A DNA stretch of 64,000 nt from the NCBI GenBank assembly GCA_016222825.1, contig JACRQF010000009.1, positions 186,001-250,000 on the forward strand, in the 5' to 3' direction. Position 1 is the stretch's first letter. Each line of letters starts with the position of its first letter. The position numbers and the translations under genes were made by a program. Below the pieces are notes generated by a model, which saw only the letters and a list, made by a program, of their open reading frames with translations, was not told where the DNA came from and did not search any database. This document shows, one piece after another, positions 43,966-52,390 of this stretch. This DNA comes from Verrucomicrobiota bacterium. GTDB lineage: Bacteria; Verrucomicrobiota; Verrucomicrobiia; CAIQCK01.

Positions 43966-45333
43966 ATGAACAAGCTCAGCATCCTCACTCTCACCGCCCT
44001 GCTGCTCGCGCCGCTGGCTGCGCTCCACGCCGATGAAGCCGCGCCCCGCCGACCAAAGCACATTTTGTGGCTCATGGCAGATCAATACATTTACGATGCC
44101 TTCAACTTCGCGGGCGACCGGCACGTGCCGACGCCTAATCTGGATAAGCTGGCGTCACAGGGAACCTATCTCAGGCAGACTTATTGCCAGTTTCCGCTTT
44201 GCACCCCGTCACGGACATCGTTCACTCTCGGCCGGTATGCCCATTCCACGGGCGTTTACCAAAACGGCGTTGTGGCGCCTAGGGACGTGATGTCGTTTGC
44301 CCAGGTGCTGCGCCGGAACGGGTTCATCACGCAAGTTCTCGGCAAGCTGCATATCACCGGTCGGGATGATCTCGACTGGAATAATCCTGAGGCGCAGTTC
44401 AAACAAACACCGAAGCAAAGGCGGAAGGTGTTGAACGCAAAGAGCGGCATCTTCAGCGGCCCGCTCTCGGATCTCGAAGACTGGGTCTGGAAGGATGAGA
44501 TGATCGCGTTCTTGAAGAAGCATGCCCATGAACGCTGGTTCCTCGAATGTTCGTTCATCGTGCCGCACCCGCCGTGGGTGGCGCCCCAACAATGTTGGGA
44601 TCGGGTGAATCGCGCGCTAGTCGAGCAAACCTTGCGCGACATCAACCAGCGTTACCCGGCGACGAAGAAGACGGGCAGCGCGAAGGCTGCCGTGCCATAC
44701 GTCCTGGATAGCATCCAAGCCTATTATGGGAACGTGAGCCTCGTGGATGTCATGGTCGGCGAGATTCTTTCGACACTCGACCAGCTCGGACTTCGCGAGG
44801 ACACACTGGTGATCTTCACCTCGGATCACGGCGAAATGCTGTATCGGCACCGATCGTGGGGCAAAGAGAGTTTCTTCGATCCCTCAGTGCGTGTGCCGCT
44901 GATCGTCGCCTGGCCTGGCGTGCTGCCTCAGGGGCGAACGTCCGAGGCATTGGTCCAGATGATTGATTTGTATCCCACCCTGCTCGATGTGCTCGGGCTG
45001 GAGATTCCCAAATCGGCCCAGGGGAAATCGCTGTTGCCCCTCCTGCAAGGCAAGACCGAGAAGCATTGGGATGAGGTTTACAGCGAACTCGAAGGCGGAA
45101 AGGTAATGCAGTTTGATGGCCGGTATAAGTGGATCGACAACGGCGCGGGCGCACCGGAGCTATACGACATGCAGAACGACCCGTGGGAGGTCAGAAATCT
45201 GGCTGCGCTTCCGGAGTTCCGGGAGAAAACTGAAGCCAAGGTCAAAGAGCTTCGCCAGTGGAGGGCGACCGATGTCGCGCCCCAAACCCCAGTCGGCAGA
45301 TCGCGGAAATCTGCGAGACTCAAAACAGAATGA
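43966..45333 (+). CDS. Secreted S1-family sulfatase
   Basis: 455 residues from the ATG at 43966; signal peptide of the recurring type (LSILTLTALLLAPLAALHAD). Metal site WLMADQYIYDAFNFAG, active site FPLCTPSRTSFTLGRY (Cys79 of C-T-P-S-R), later IFTSDHGEMLYRH (Asp-His metal ligands) and LYDMQNDPWEVRNLA. The A-D-Q variant of the first metal motif and the S-D-H-G-E motif place it in a different S1 subfamily from the sulfatase at 10672. Substrate is probably a sulfated sugar. The class A element lies 12 nt upstream. Confidence 0.9.
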   Translation: MNKLSILTLTALLLAPLAALHADEAAPRRPKHILWLMADQYIYDAFNFAGDRHVPTPNLDKLASQGTYLRQTYCQFPLCTPSRTSFTLGRYAHSTGVYQNGVVAPRDVMSFAQVLRRNGFITQVLGKLHITGRDDLDWNNPEAQFKQTPKQRRKVLNAKSGIFSGPLSDLEDWVWKDEMIAFLKKHAHERWFLECSFIVPHPPWVAPQQCWDRVNRALVEQTLRDINQRYPATKKTGSAKAAVPYVLDSIQAYYGNVSLVDVMVGEILSTLDQLGLREDTLVIFTSDHGEMLYRHRSWGKESFFDPSVRVPLIVAWPGVLPQGRTSEALVQMIDLYPTLLDVLGLEIPKSAQGKSLLPLLQGKTEKHWDEVYSELEGGKVMQFDGRYKWIDNGAGAPELYDMQNDPWEVRNLAALPEFREKTEAKVKELRQWRATDVAPQTPVGRSRKSARLKTE

Positions 45334-45393
45334 GTCGTCCAATTGAGGAATGACATCGGATCGCCGCACGCGACCCATGCGTCCACTGAATCC

Positions 45394-45465
45394 ATGAAAA
45401 ACGCAATCGCAACTCTCACCGCCCTGCTGCTCGCGCCGCTGGCCGCGCTGCACGCCGCCGAATGA
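45394..45465 (+). pseudogene. Orphan signal-peptide stub (23 residues)
   Basis: A complete 23-codon frame that encodes only the recurring signal peptide (MKNAIATLTALLLAP, then LAALHAAE) and stops with TGA exactly where a mature protein would begin. At DNA level CTCACCGCCCTGCTGCTCGC is shared almost letter for letter with the sulfatase start at 43966. It is best read as the 5' end of a lost secreted-enzyme gene. In the 386-base gap 45334-45719 it is followed by a collagen-gene remnant and a class B element. Confidence 0.65.
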
Positions 45466-45510
45466 AATGTGAGTTCGAGAAGTGGGGAATGATGTTGCGC
45501 TCGCAGGGCC

Positions 45511-45645
45511 TCACCGCCGCAATGCCGCGATCAACTCGTTCAACTTGTTCTTCACGGCGAGCAAATCGTTGAGCGTCGGCGGGTCGCTGAAGCCAGTTGT
45601 GTCGAGGGGTTGGACGCTGTTGCTGTTGGCGCTGGTGCCGCCGAT
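45511..45645 (-). pseudogene. Remnant of a collagen-like gene (C-terminal 44 codons)
   Basis: On the minus strand this stretch reads [17 protein letters not shown], then GFSDPPTLNDLLAVKNK, then LNELIAALRR and a TGA stop. The first 17 residues equal the tail of the collagen-like protein at 9164 and the last part is a clear homologue. No Gly-X-Y region or start remains upstream, where the class B element takes over. It is the 3' end of a second, otherwise deleted, collagen-like gene. Confidence 0.8.
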
Positions 45646-45648
45646 GCT

Positions 45649-45711
45649 GCACGTTCTTTCAACCCGCTCTGTAGAAAATCCGTGCGGGAGGGGTTGGATG
45701 GCGGGTAGTAT
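45649..45711 (+). promoter_or_regulatory. Class B upstream element, copy 3 (before Gfo/Idh/MocA gene)
   Basis: GCACGTTCTTTCAACCCGCT, then CTGTAGAAAATCCG, and GGCGGGTAGTAT. TAGTAT (45706-45711) is 8 nt from the ATG at 45720. It begins within a few bases of the end of the collagen-gene remnant, so the junction between the two is sharp. Confidence 0.6.
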
Positions 45712-45719
45712 CGGCGAGC

Positions 45720-46844
45720 ATGAACTACTCTCGACGAGCCTTGTCGCGACGCACCTTTCTCACCGCCTCCGGGCTTGCTGCAGCAGCGGCGGCTCTGCCG
45801 GGCGGTTTGTCCGCCGCGCAGAATTCGCTGTCCGCCAAATGGCCGCGCATCAAGATCGGGCAGATCGGCACGGGTAATCAGCACGCCAACAAAATCGGGA
45901 CGCTGCGCAAACTGACGGATCTTTTCGAGGTCGTCGGTGTCGCGGAGGATGATGCCGCGCGGCGCGCGAAGGCGTTGAAGAGCGACTGCTACAAGGGTCT
46001 GACTTGGATGACCTCGGACGAGTTGCTCGCGGTTCCCGGTCTTCAGGCCGTGGCGGTGGAGACCGAGGAGCACGCGCCCATCCCGACGGCGCTGCGCTGC
46101 ATCCGGGCGGGGAAGCACATTCATCTGGACAAGCCGTGTGGCGAGTCGCTGCCGCAGCTCAGGCAGTTGCTGGACGAGGCGAAAGCCAGGAGCCTGACGG
46201 TCCAGGTGGGCTACATGTATCGGAACAACCCAGCCGTGCAGTTCTGCATCAAGGCGGTGAAAGACGGCTTGATCGGGAACGTGTTCGATCTCGACGCCTC
46301 GATGGGACGGTATGACGGGGCCGGCTACCGGGAGCTTATCAAAACCTACAAAGGCGGGATTCCTTACATTCTCGCCTGCCATCTGATTGACCTCGTCGTG
46401 ACGCTCATGGGCGAGCCTGAAAAAGTCCGCCCCTTCCTCCGCCGCACCCGCGCCGACGGCGTGCTCGACAACGGTCTGGCCGTGTTCGAGTTTTCCCGCG
46501 ACCGGCTGGCCACGATCCGGACCTGCATCACCGAGGCGCAGGGCTTTCAGCGCCGGCACCTCACGGTGATGGGCGACAAGGGGACGATCATCATCCAGCC
46601 GTTGGAATCCAAGGGCAACATGTCCGGCGGCGTTCTCAAGCTGGCGTTGGAGGAAGACCGCGGCGGCTTCAAGAAGGGTGTGCAGACCATCGAGATGCCG
46701 CCCCTGAAGGATCGCTATGAAGACCAGTGGCGGGAGTTCGCCGCCGTGTTGAACGGGGAGATGGTCAATCCCTACACCTACGAGCACGACTACATCGTTC
46801 ACAAGTGCCATCTGGAGGCGTGCGGCATGCCGCTCGACGTGTAA
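45720..46844 (+). CDS. Tat-exported Gfo/Idh/MocA-family oxidoreductase (D-K-P variant)
   Basis: 374 residues. The Tat region holds two Arg pairs (NYSRRALSRRTFLTASG); the second fits the consensus best. Rossmann motif KIGQIGTGNQHANK. The family E-K-P reads D-K-P here (Asp137-Lys-Pro in HIHLDKPCGES). The C-terminal domain has GGIPYILACHLIDLVVTLMG with the conserved His-Asp pair. It is about 80 residues shorter than the relatives at 17271 and 42434, as in the compact subgroup. The next gene follows after a GAGAGGAAG ribosome-binding site. Confidence 0.83.
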   Translation: MNYSRRALSRRTFLTASGLAAAAAALPGGLSAAQNSLSAKWPRIKIGQIGTGNQHANKIGTLRKLTDLFEVVGVAEDDAARRAKALKSDCYKGLTWMTSDELLAVPGLQAVAVETEEHAPIPTALRCIRAGKHIHLDKPCGESLPQLRQLLDEAKARSLTVQVGYMYRNNPAVQFCIKAVKDGLIGNVFDLDASMGRYDGAGYRELIKTYKGGIPYILACHLIDLVVTLMGEPEKVRPFLRRTRADGVLDNGLAVFEFSRDRLATIRTCITEAQGFQRRHLTVMGDKGTIIIQPLESKGNMSGGVLKLALEEDRGGFKKGVQTIEMPPLKDRYEDQWREFAAVLNGEMVNPYTYEHDYIVHKCHLEACGMPLDV

Positions 46845-46858
46845 GAGAGGAAGTAAAA

Positions 46859-48106
46859 ATGAAGAGACGTGAATTTCTCAGAACAGTGGCGGCCGGCGTC
46901 GGCGGCCTGTCGGTCTTGGACGCGCGCGGTCAAAGCGCGGCACCAGCGAAGAAACCTCTGCGCGTCGCGCTGATCGGCTGCGGCGGCCAGGGCGTCGGAA
47001 CGTTGTTGCCCCAAGCCTGCAACGAACGGGTGGTGGCGCTTGCGGACCCGGACCCGCGTTGCATCGAGGCGGCTCTGGCGAAAATCCGCAAGGTGGCCCC
47101 GTCGGCGGACACCGCCGCGATCAAGACGTTCTCCGACTATCGCAAGTTGTTCGACGTGATGGGCAGGGAACTAGACGCGGCGGTCATTGCCACGCCCAAC
47201 CACCAGCACGCGCCGCCGGCGTTGATGGCCATCCGCCGGGGCATCCACGTGTATGTCGAGAAACCCCTGACGCACACCATCCATGAGGCGCGACTGCTCA
47301 GGGACGAGGCGAAGCGTTGCGGTGTCGTCACGCAGATGGGGCAGCACGGCCACTCGAACGAAGGCTGCCGCCGCCTGTGCGAATACATCTGGGCCGGCGC
47401 CATCGGGCAGGTCCGCGAAAATGGTTCGGTTGGCAACTGGGGCTGCCACCTTATCGATCCTTCCTATTGGGCGCTCAAACTCAAATCGCCGGAAGCGGTG
47501 GAGGTTGAGGACATGCACGGCGGCATCGGCGGCGTCTGGCCCATCCGCACCCGCATCCGTTGGGATTTCCCCGCCCGCGAAGGCATGGATCCCGTCAAAG
47601 TCTATTTCTACGACGGGCTTGCGGCGGACCAGCAATACAGCGAGCAGACGGTGTTGAAAAGGTGGAGAAACGTCGCGAAGCGTGAATGGCAGAACCTTCC
47701 GCCGCTGGTGCTTGAACTGGAGAAGAAATACAAACGCGACTTTGGGCGCGCCGGCTCGCTGCTCGTGGGCGACAAGGGCATCATGACCATCGGCGAGTTC
47801 GGGGACGGGTGCCGCATCGTGCCGGAGGAGGCCCACCGCGCCTTCCCGATGCCCGACAAACTGCTGCCGCGCATCAAAGGCTCGCACCAGTCCGACTTCT
47901 TCCGCGCCTGCCGCGGCGGCGTGCCCGCCTGCGCGAACTTCGACTATTCCGCGCCGCTGGCGGAAATCGCCCTGCTCGGCGACATCGCGATGCTCGCGGG
48001 ACTCAAGCGCCGCGTCGAATGGGATGGCGCCGCCATGCGTTGCACCAATCGGCCGGAACTCAACCGCTTCCTGAAGCCGTCCTGTCGTGACGGATGGAAA
48101 ATGTGA
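46859..48106 (+). CDS. Exported Gfo/Idh/MocA-family oxidoreductase, apparently lacking an internal segment
   Basis: 415 residues; GAGAGGAAG lies just upstream of the ATG at 46859. Tat-type signal KRREFLRTVAAGVGGLSVLD. Rossmann motif RVALIGCGGQGVGTLL, then TPNHQHAPPALMAIRRG and E-K-P (Glu134-Lys-Pro). After IGQVRENGSVG the chain goes directly to NWGCHLIDPSYWALKL. Comparable family members have roughly 50-70 residues between these points (the W-D-x-W-x-G-P and H-P-F-x-W-R region). The reading frame is intact, so this looks like an in-frame deletion or a short subfamily. Activity is uncertain. It forms a pair with the preceding gene. Confidence 0.78.
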   Translation: MKRREFLRTVAAGVGGLSVLDARGQSAAPAKKPLRVALIGCGGQGVGTLLPQACNERVVALADPDPRCIEAALAKIRKVAPSADTAAIKTFSDYRKLFDVMGRELDAAVIATPNHQHAPPALMAIRRGIHVYVEKPLTHTIHEARLLRDEAKRCGVVTQMGQHGHSNEGCRRLCEYIWAGAIGQVRENGSVGNWGCHLIDPSYWALKLKSPEAVEVEDMHGGIGGVWPIRTRIRWDFPAREGMDPVKVYFYDGLAADQQYSEQTVLKRWRNVAKREWQNLPPLVLELEKKYKRDFGRAGSLLVGDKGIMTIGEFGDGCRIVPEEAHRAFPMPDKLLPRIKGSHQSDFFRACRGGVPACANFDYSAPLAEIALLGDIAMLAGLKRRVEWDGAAMRCTNRPELNRFLKPSCRDGWKM

Positions 48107-48179
48107 TGGCGCCACACGCCGACCTCAGAGGCACGCCGCAAAATCTCCGTGACCCGATCGCCCCTCTAAACACGCCGCA

Positions 48180-48208
48180 TTGACCCATGCCACGGCTTTG
48201 CCTAAACT
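48180..48208 (+). promoter_or_regulatory. Sigma-70-type promoter of the restriction-modification pair, predicted leaderless
   Basis: TTGACC (48180-48185), a 17-bp spacer, then TAAACT (48203-48208). Seven bases separate the -10 box from the ATG at 48216. Transcription would start at the A of the ATG, which excludes the in-frame TTG at 48180 and argues for a leaderless mRNA. Confidence 0.65.
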
Positions 48209-48215
48209 GACACCG

Positions 48216-49784
48216 ATGGCTCGATTGACACACACTAAATACCGAGCGTCGGCCCGACAGCATAAACGGGTGGTTAAGGAATCATCTACGGCCGTGGCAT
48301 ATAAACGGGCTGTGCTTGCCGCTGCAAAGCGCCGAACTTCCACGCAGCGCGAATTGGGGCAATTCCCCACGCCATTGCCCGTCGCCGAACTGATGGCTTC
48401 CATGTTTACAAGCCGCGAGAAAGAAGTCCGGCTTTTCGATGCGGGCGCCGGCACCGGCGGGTTGATCCAAGCGTTTGTGCAAGCGCGATGCTCTGTTGAG
48501 CCATTGCCGAACAGGATTCACGTCGTGGCCTACGAAGTGGACACATCGCTTCTTGGCCCGCTCCATCGCACGCTTGAGCACTGCCGCAAGCATTGTTTCA
48601 GTTTGGGCGTTCATTTCACTGCGGACGTTCACAATGCCGATTTCATAGAAGCAGCGGTGCCGCTGGTCTGCGGCGACCTTTTCAACGGCTCGCAAACGCC
48701 CTTTAACGCGACGATCCTCAATCCGCCTTATCGCAAGATAAACAGCGACTCGCGGACGCGACTTCTGTTGCGCTCTGCCGGCATTGAGACAAGCAACCTT
48801 TACACAGGTTTCCTGGCTCTCGCAGCCAAGTTGCTCATTGAGGGTGGCGAAATGGTTGCCATCACGCCGCGCAGTTTCACCAACGGTCCCTACTTCCGCC
48901 CGTTTCGCGAGTTGTTTCTGCGGCTGATGTCCCTGCGGCGTCTTCACGTTTTTGAATCACGATCCGTTGCCTTCGAGAGTGAAGGAGTCCTTCAAGAGAA
49001 CATCATTCTCCACGCGGTGAAGTCTCCAACAAAACCGAGTTCCGTGGTTGTCTCAACAAGCAGCGGTGCTCCAAACGCGCCGGTCTCAGCGCGCGAGTGC
49101 GAATACGACGAGGTCGTTTTGTCTAACGATCCCGAACGGTTCATCCACCTCATTGCCGACGACGTTCAGCAAGAAGCGCGGCAAATACTCGCAAGGTTTC
49201 GCACGTCGCTTGCGGAACTCGGCCTGGAGGTTTCGACAGGCCGCGTCGTGGATTTTCGCGCACGCCAATTCCTCGTATCGCAGCCAGCCTACGGCACCGT
49301 GCCGCTCATCTATCCCTGCCACTTCAACGGCGGCTATGTGAAGTGGCCGAAGACACCAAGCCGCAAGCCCAACGCTATTCTCGACACCGAGGCCACACAA
49401 GAATTGTTGGTGCCGTCTGCCGTTTACGTTTTGGCGAAGCGGTTCACCGCCAAAGAGGAGCGCCGCCGCGTCGTAGCCTGCATTTATGACCCGTCGAGAA
49501 TTCGCGCCGCCCGCGTTGGGTTTGAGAACCACCTTAATTACTTCCATGCCCACGGCGCGGGCTTGCCGCTTGATCTGGCGCGGGGCTTGGCAGCTTTTCT
49601 CAACTCAACTGTGCTCGACGTTTACTTTCGCCAATTCAACGGCAATACCCAAGTGAACGCCACTGACTTGCGCAACCTTCGGTATCCATCGCGTTCACAA
49701 CTTGAATCGCTGGGGCATCACCTCGGCGATAGCTCTCCAAATCAACAAGAACTCGACCACCTAGTTCACAAGGAGCTTTTCTAA
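48216..49784 (+). CDS. Type II DNA adenine methyltransferase, PstI/BsuBI-Eco57I type
   Basis: 522 residues from the ATG at 48216. ELGQFPTPLPVAELMASM opens the methylase domain. SAM motif I is RLFDAGAGTGGLIQAF (Asp75), and motif IV is ATILNPPYRKI (Asn169-Pro-Pro-Tyr), the N6-adenine catalytic signature. A C-terminal target-recognition region (~300-522) contains VPLIYPCHFNGGYVKWPK and LAAFLNSTVLDVYFRQFNGNTQVNATDLR, the latter common to Eco57I-like enzymes. Base composition is visibly less GC-rich than in neighbouring genes. It overlaps the next gene by one base (TAATG). Partner of the nuclease downstream, so it should protect the same site. Confidence 0.88.
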   Translation: MARLTHTKYRASARQHKRVVKESSTAVAYKRAVLAAAKRRTSTQRELGQFPTPLPVAELMASMFTSREKEVRLFDAGAGTGGLIQAFVQARCSVEPLPNRIHVVAYEVDTSLLGPLHRTLEHCRKHCFSLGVHFTADVHNADFIEAAVPLVCGDLFNGSQTPFNATILNPPYRKINSDSRTRLLLRSAGIETSNLYTGFLALAAKLLIEGGEMVAITPRSFTNGPYFRPFRELFLRLMSLRRLHVFESRSVAFESEGVLQENIILHAVKSPTKPSSVVVSTSSGAPNAPVSARECEYDEVVLSNDPERFIHLIADDVQQEARQILARFRTSLAELGLEVSTGRVVDFRARQFLVSQPAYGTVPLIYPCHFNGGYVKWPKTPSRKPNAILDTEATQELLVPSAVYVLAKRFTAKEERRRVVACIYDPSRIRAARVGFENHLNYFHAHGAGLPLDLARGLAAFLNSTVLDVYFRQFNGNTQVNATDLRNLRYPSRSQLESLGHHLGDSSPNQQELDHLVHKELF

Positions 49785-50767
49785 TGGCAGCCAAGCAGAA
49801 CGCCCGAAAACAGAAGCTGGAAGAGGCGGCTGATTTTCTCAAGAGGCTTGGTTTCGGGCCAAGACAATCCAACGACACAGCGGCCTACTCATTGCTGGCC
49901 TGTCTCAGCCTGCAGCCTGAAAAGTCATGGCGCGAAGCTTCAAACCCGTTGATCGGCATCACTCCAATTATCGAATTCGTCGCCCGCCATTACGGCCAGA
50001 AGTATGCGCCGAACACACGCGAAACCATCCGCGATGAAGCCGTGAAACATTTTGTCGAGGCCGGCTTGTTGCTTCGGAACCCAGACGACCCCCGCCGGCC
50101 AACCAACAGTGGAAAGACTGTTTATCAAGTGGAGGCAACATCGCTTGATTTGGCGCGCAGCTATGGAACGCTTGAATGGCAGCAGCGATTGGCGGCCTAC
50201 CTCAAAAGCCGTCAACGCATCCTTGACGAGCTGGGCCGAAAGCGGAAACTCGCTCGCATCCCCGTCCGTTTGCCTTCCGGGAAGACGGTCAGCATTTCAC
50301 CCGGCGGCCAGAATCCGCTGATCAAACTCGTGATCGAGGAACTCTGTCCGCGCTTTGTTCCCGGAGGCATGGTCCTCTATATCGGTGACGCCGAAGACAA
50401 ATTCCTTCATCTCGAAACCGACTACTTGAAAAAACTCGGCGTTGTCGTTCCAGCGCCAGCGAAGATGCCGGACGTAGTCATTCACGACGTGCGGCGGAAC
50501 TGGCTGCTGTTGATTGAAGCTGTGACCAGCGCTGGCCCCGTGGACGCGAAACGGCGAATGGAACTGAAGGATCTCTTTCGTGGCTGCAAAGCCGGGTTGG
50601 TCTTTGTGACCGCGTTTGCCAGCCGCGCCGACATGCGCAGCTTCCTCACTCAGATTTCCTGGGAAACGGAAGTTTGGGTCGCCGAAGACCCGGACCACAT
50701 GATTCACTTCAACGGCGAGAGGTTTCTTGGGCCGTATCCTGACACGACACCTTCGCACCAACCGTAG
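49784..50767 (+). CDS. Type II restriction endonuclease, BsuBI/PstI family
   Basis: 327 residues. N-terminal ~190 residues are helical (FLKRLGFGPRQSNDTAAY, ETIRDEAVKHFVEAGLL). The nuclease domain follows: GGMVLYIGDAEDKFLHLET, then KMPDVVIHDVRRNWLLLIEAVTSAGPVDAKRR (Pro229-Asp230 as the start of the P-D…E-x-x-T/K core). This matches the BsuBI_PstI_RE family, whose studied members cut CTGCAG. CTGCAG does occur in the window (for example 11902, 18528, 54545), so the matched methylase would be needed. Low GC and isolation suggest horizontal arrival as a pair. Confidence 0.86.
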   Translation: MAAKQNARKQKLEEAADFLKRLGFGPRQSNDTAAYSLLACLSLQPEKSWREASNPLIGITPIIEFVARHYGQKYAPNTRETIRDEAVKHFVEAGLLLRNPDDPRRPTNSGKTVYQVEATSLDLARSYGTLEWQQRLAAYLKSRQRILDELGRKRKLARIPVRLPSGKTVSISPGGQNPLIKLVIEELCPRFVPGGMVLYIGDAEDKFLHLETDYLKKLGVVVPAPAKMPDVVIHDVRRNWLLLIEAVTSAGPVDAKRRMELKDLFRGCKAGLVFVTAFASRADMRSFLTQISWETEVWVAEDPDHMIHFNGERFLGPYPDTTPSHQP

Positions 50768-50769
50768 CC

Positions 50770-50798
50770 TTACCTCCTCAGCGCCTGAATCAACTCGT
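50770..50798 (-). pseudogene. Minimal remnant of a collagen-like gene (last nine codons)
   Basis: On the minus strand the last codons read ELIQALRR and a TAA stop. The 25 bases 50774-50798 equal 9168-9192 at the end of the collagen-like gene. Upstream of this nothing collagen-like remains. It lies immediately after the restriction gene and before a PQQ-like gene. Confidence 0.6.
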
Positions 50799-50886
50799 GA
50801 GGTTGCGTTGCCAGAAACCTAACCTTGCCAGCACAGGAGCCGCTGCATAGAGTGCGGCGCAGATTACGGCTTTCCTTATTCTGACA

Positions 50887-52272
50887 ATGAACATGCTCAT
50901 CTCTGATCGGTGTCGGGTTTTTTGGCTGGGGCTGGTTGCGCCCGTTTTGTGGTTGGGGTCGCCGGGGGCGCTGTCTGGCCAGACACAGGAGCACTGGCCG
51001 CAGTTTCGCGGACCGGAGGCGCGAGGGATCGGACGCGGGACGAATCTGCCCGACCGCTGGTCCGCCACGGAAAACATCGCCTGGAAGACCGAGGTGCCGG
51101 GGCGCGGTTGGTCGTCGCCGATTGTGTGGGGCAACCGGGTGTTCCTGACCACGGCGGTGAACCGCGGGGCGCTGGAGGAGCCGAAGAAGGGCCTCTACTT
51201 CGGCGGCAACCGCCCGGACGCGCCGAAGGTGCAGCAGGAACACAAGGTGATCTGCCTCGATCTCTCCTCCGGGAAACTGCTTTGGGAACAGTCCGTCCAC
51301 CAAGGCCCGCCGCAGGGGCCGATTCACATCAAGAACAGTCTTGCCTCGGAAACGCCCGTCACCGATGGCGAACGGGTCTATGCCTATTTCGGCAATCTGG
51401 GCCTGTTCTGTTTCGACCTCGAAGGCCGCCCGGTGTGGTCGAAGCGGTTTGAGCCGCGCGCCATGCGCAATGGCTGGGGGACCGCCGCGTCACCGGTGCT
51501 TCACGGCGATCACTTGTATATCGTCAACGACAACGACGTGGAATCGTATCTGTTGTGTTTGGACAAACGCACCGGCAAGGAGGTGTGGCGTGTCGTTCGC
51601 GACGAAAAGAGCAACTGGGCCACGCCGTTTATCTGGCGGAACGACCAGCGCACGGAAATCGTCACTGCGGGCACCGACAAGGTCCGTTCCTACGATCTGA
51701 ACGGCAAGCTGCTGTGGTGGTTCACGGGGATGTCGAAGATCACCATCGCCACGCCTTACGAGAATCAGGGGCTGTTGTATGTCAGCGCGGGTTACGTCAA
51801 CGACAGCCAGCGCCCTCTCTACGCGATCCGGCCGGGCGCCTCCGGCGACATCTCGCTCGGGCCGGATCAGACGAGCAACAAGTTCATCGCCTGGTGTCAG
51901 CCAAAGGGCGCGCCCTACAACCCGACCACGCTCATTTACGAGGGGTGGCTGTATGTGCTCTACGACCGCGGCATGATGAGCTGCCTGCGACCCGCCACGG
52001 GCGAGGCGGCGTTTGAACGCGAACGGATTCCGGAGGGCAAGCATTTCACCGTGTCGCCTTGGGCCTATGACGGCAAGATTTTCTGCCTGAACGAGGATGG
52101 CGTGACCTTCGTCCTGCGGGCGGGCAACAAGTTCGAGCTGCTGCACACCAACAAGCTGGCCGACGACGACATGTGCATGGCGACGCCGGCAATCGTGGGC
52201 GACCGGCTCTTGATCCGCACGGAGAAGAGGGTTTACTGCGTTCGCAAACCGGCCTCATCTTCCAAACGGTGA
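50887..52272 (+). CDS. Secreted PQQ-like beta-propeller protein
   Basis: 461 residues from the ATG at 50887. Signal peptide VFWLGLVAPVLWLGSPGALSGQ. Mature start HWPQFRGPEARGIG is the W-P-x-F-R-G-P form typical of exported PQQ-like propellers. Blade signatures include VICLDLSSGKLLWEQ, LFCFDLEGRPVWSKR, LLCLDKRTGKEVWRV, VRSYDLNGKLLWWF and MSCLRPATGEAAFER. W-rich docking suggests eight blades. It has no heme motif and no recognised dehydrogenase residues. Homologous to the protein at 14490 but longer. Confidence 0.78.
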   Translation: MNMLISDRCRVFWLGLVAPVLWLGSPGALSGQTQEHWPQFRGPEARGIGRGTNLPDRWSATENIAWKTEVPGRGWSSPIVWGNRVFLTTAVNRGALEEPKKGLYFGGNRPDAPKVQQEHKVICLDLSSGKLLWEQSVHQGPPQGPIHIKNSLASETPVTDGERVYAYFGNLGLFCFDLEGRPVWSKRFEPRAMRNGWGTAASPVLHGDHLYIVNDNDVESYLLCLDKRTGKEVWRVVRDEKSNWATPFIWRNDQRTEIVTAGTDKVRSYDLNGKLLWWFTGMSKITIATPYENQGLLYVSAGYVNDSQRPLYAIRPGASGDISLGPDQTSNKFIAWCQPKGAPYNPTTLIYEGWLYVLYDRGMMSCLRPATGEAAFERERIPEGKHFTVSPWAYDGKIFCLNEDGVTFVLRAGNKFELLHTNKLADDDMCMATPAIVGDRLLIRTEKRVYCVRKPASSSKR

Positions 52273-52390
52273 CACCGGTTCCAAGCGACGATGATGCCCG
52301 GTGGGGCGCCGGCGAGACTGAAGTGGTCCGGCTGATTCTTTGCGCTTGCGCTGCCTTGTGGGGAGTGCGAGAACGACGCGGAAGTCATTG

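Noticed and set aside
48180-48215. TTG at 48180 as start of the methyltransferase
   Set aside because: The TTG is part of a TTGACC -35 box; the -10 box lies between it and the ATG at 48216.
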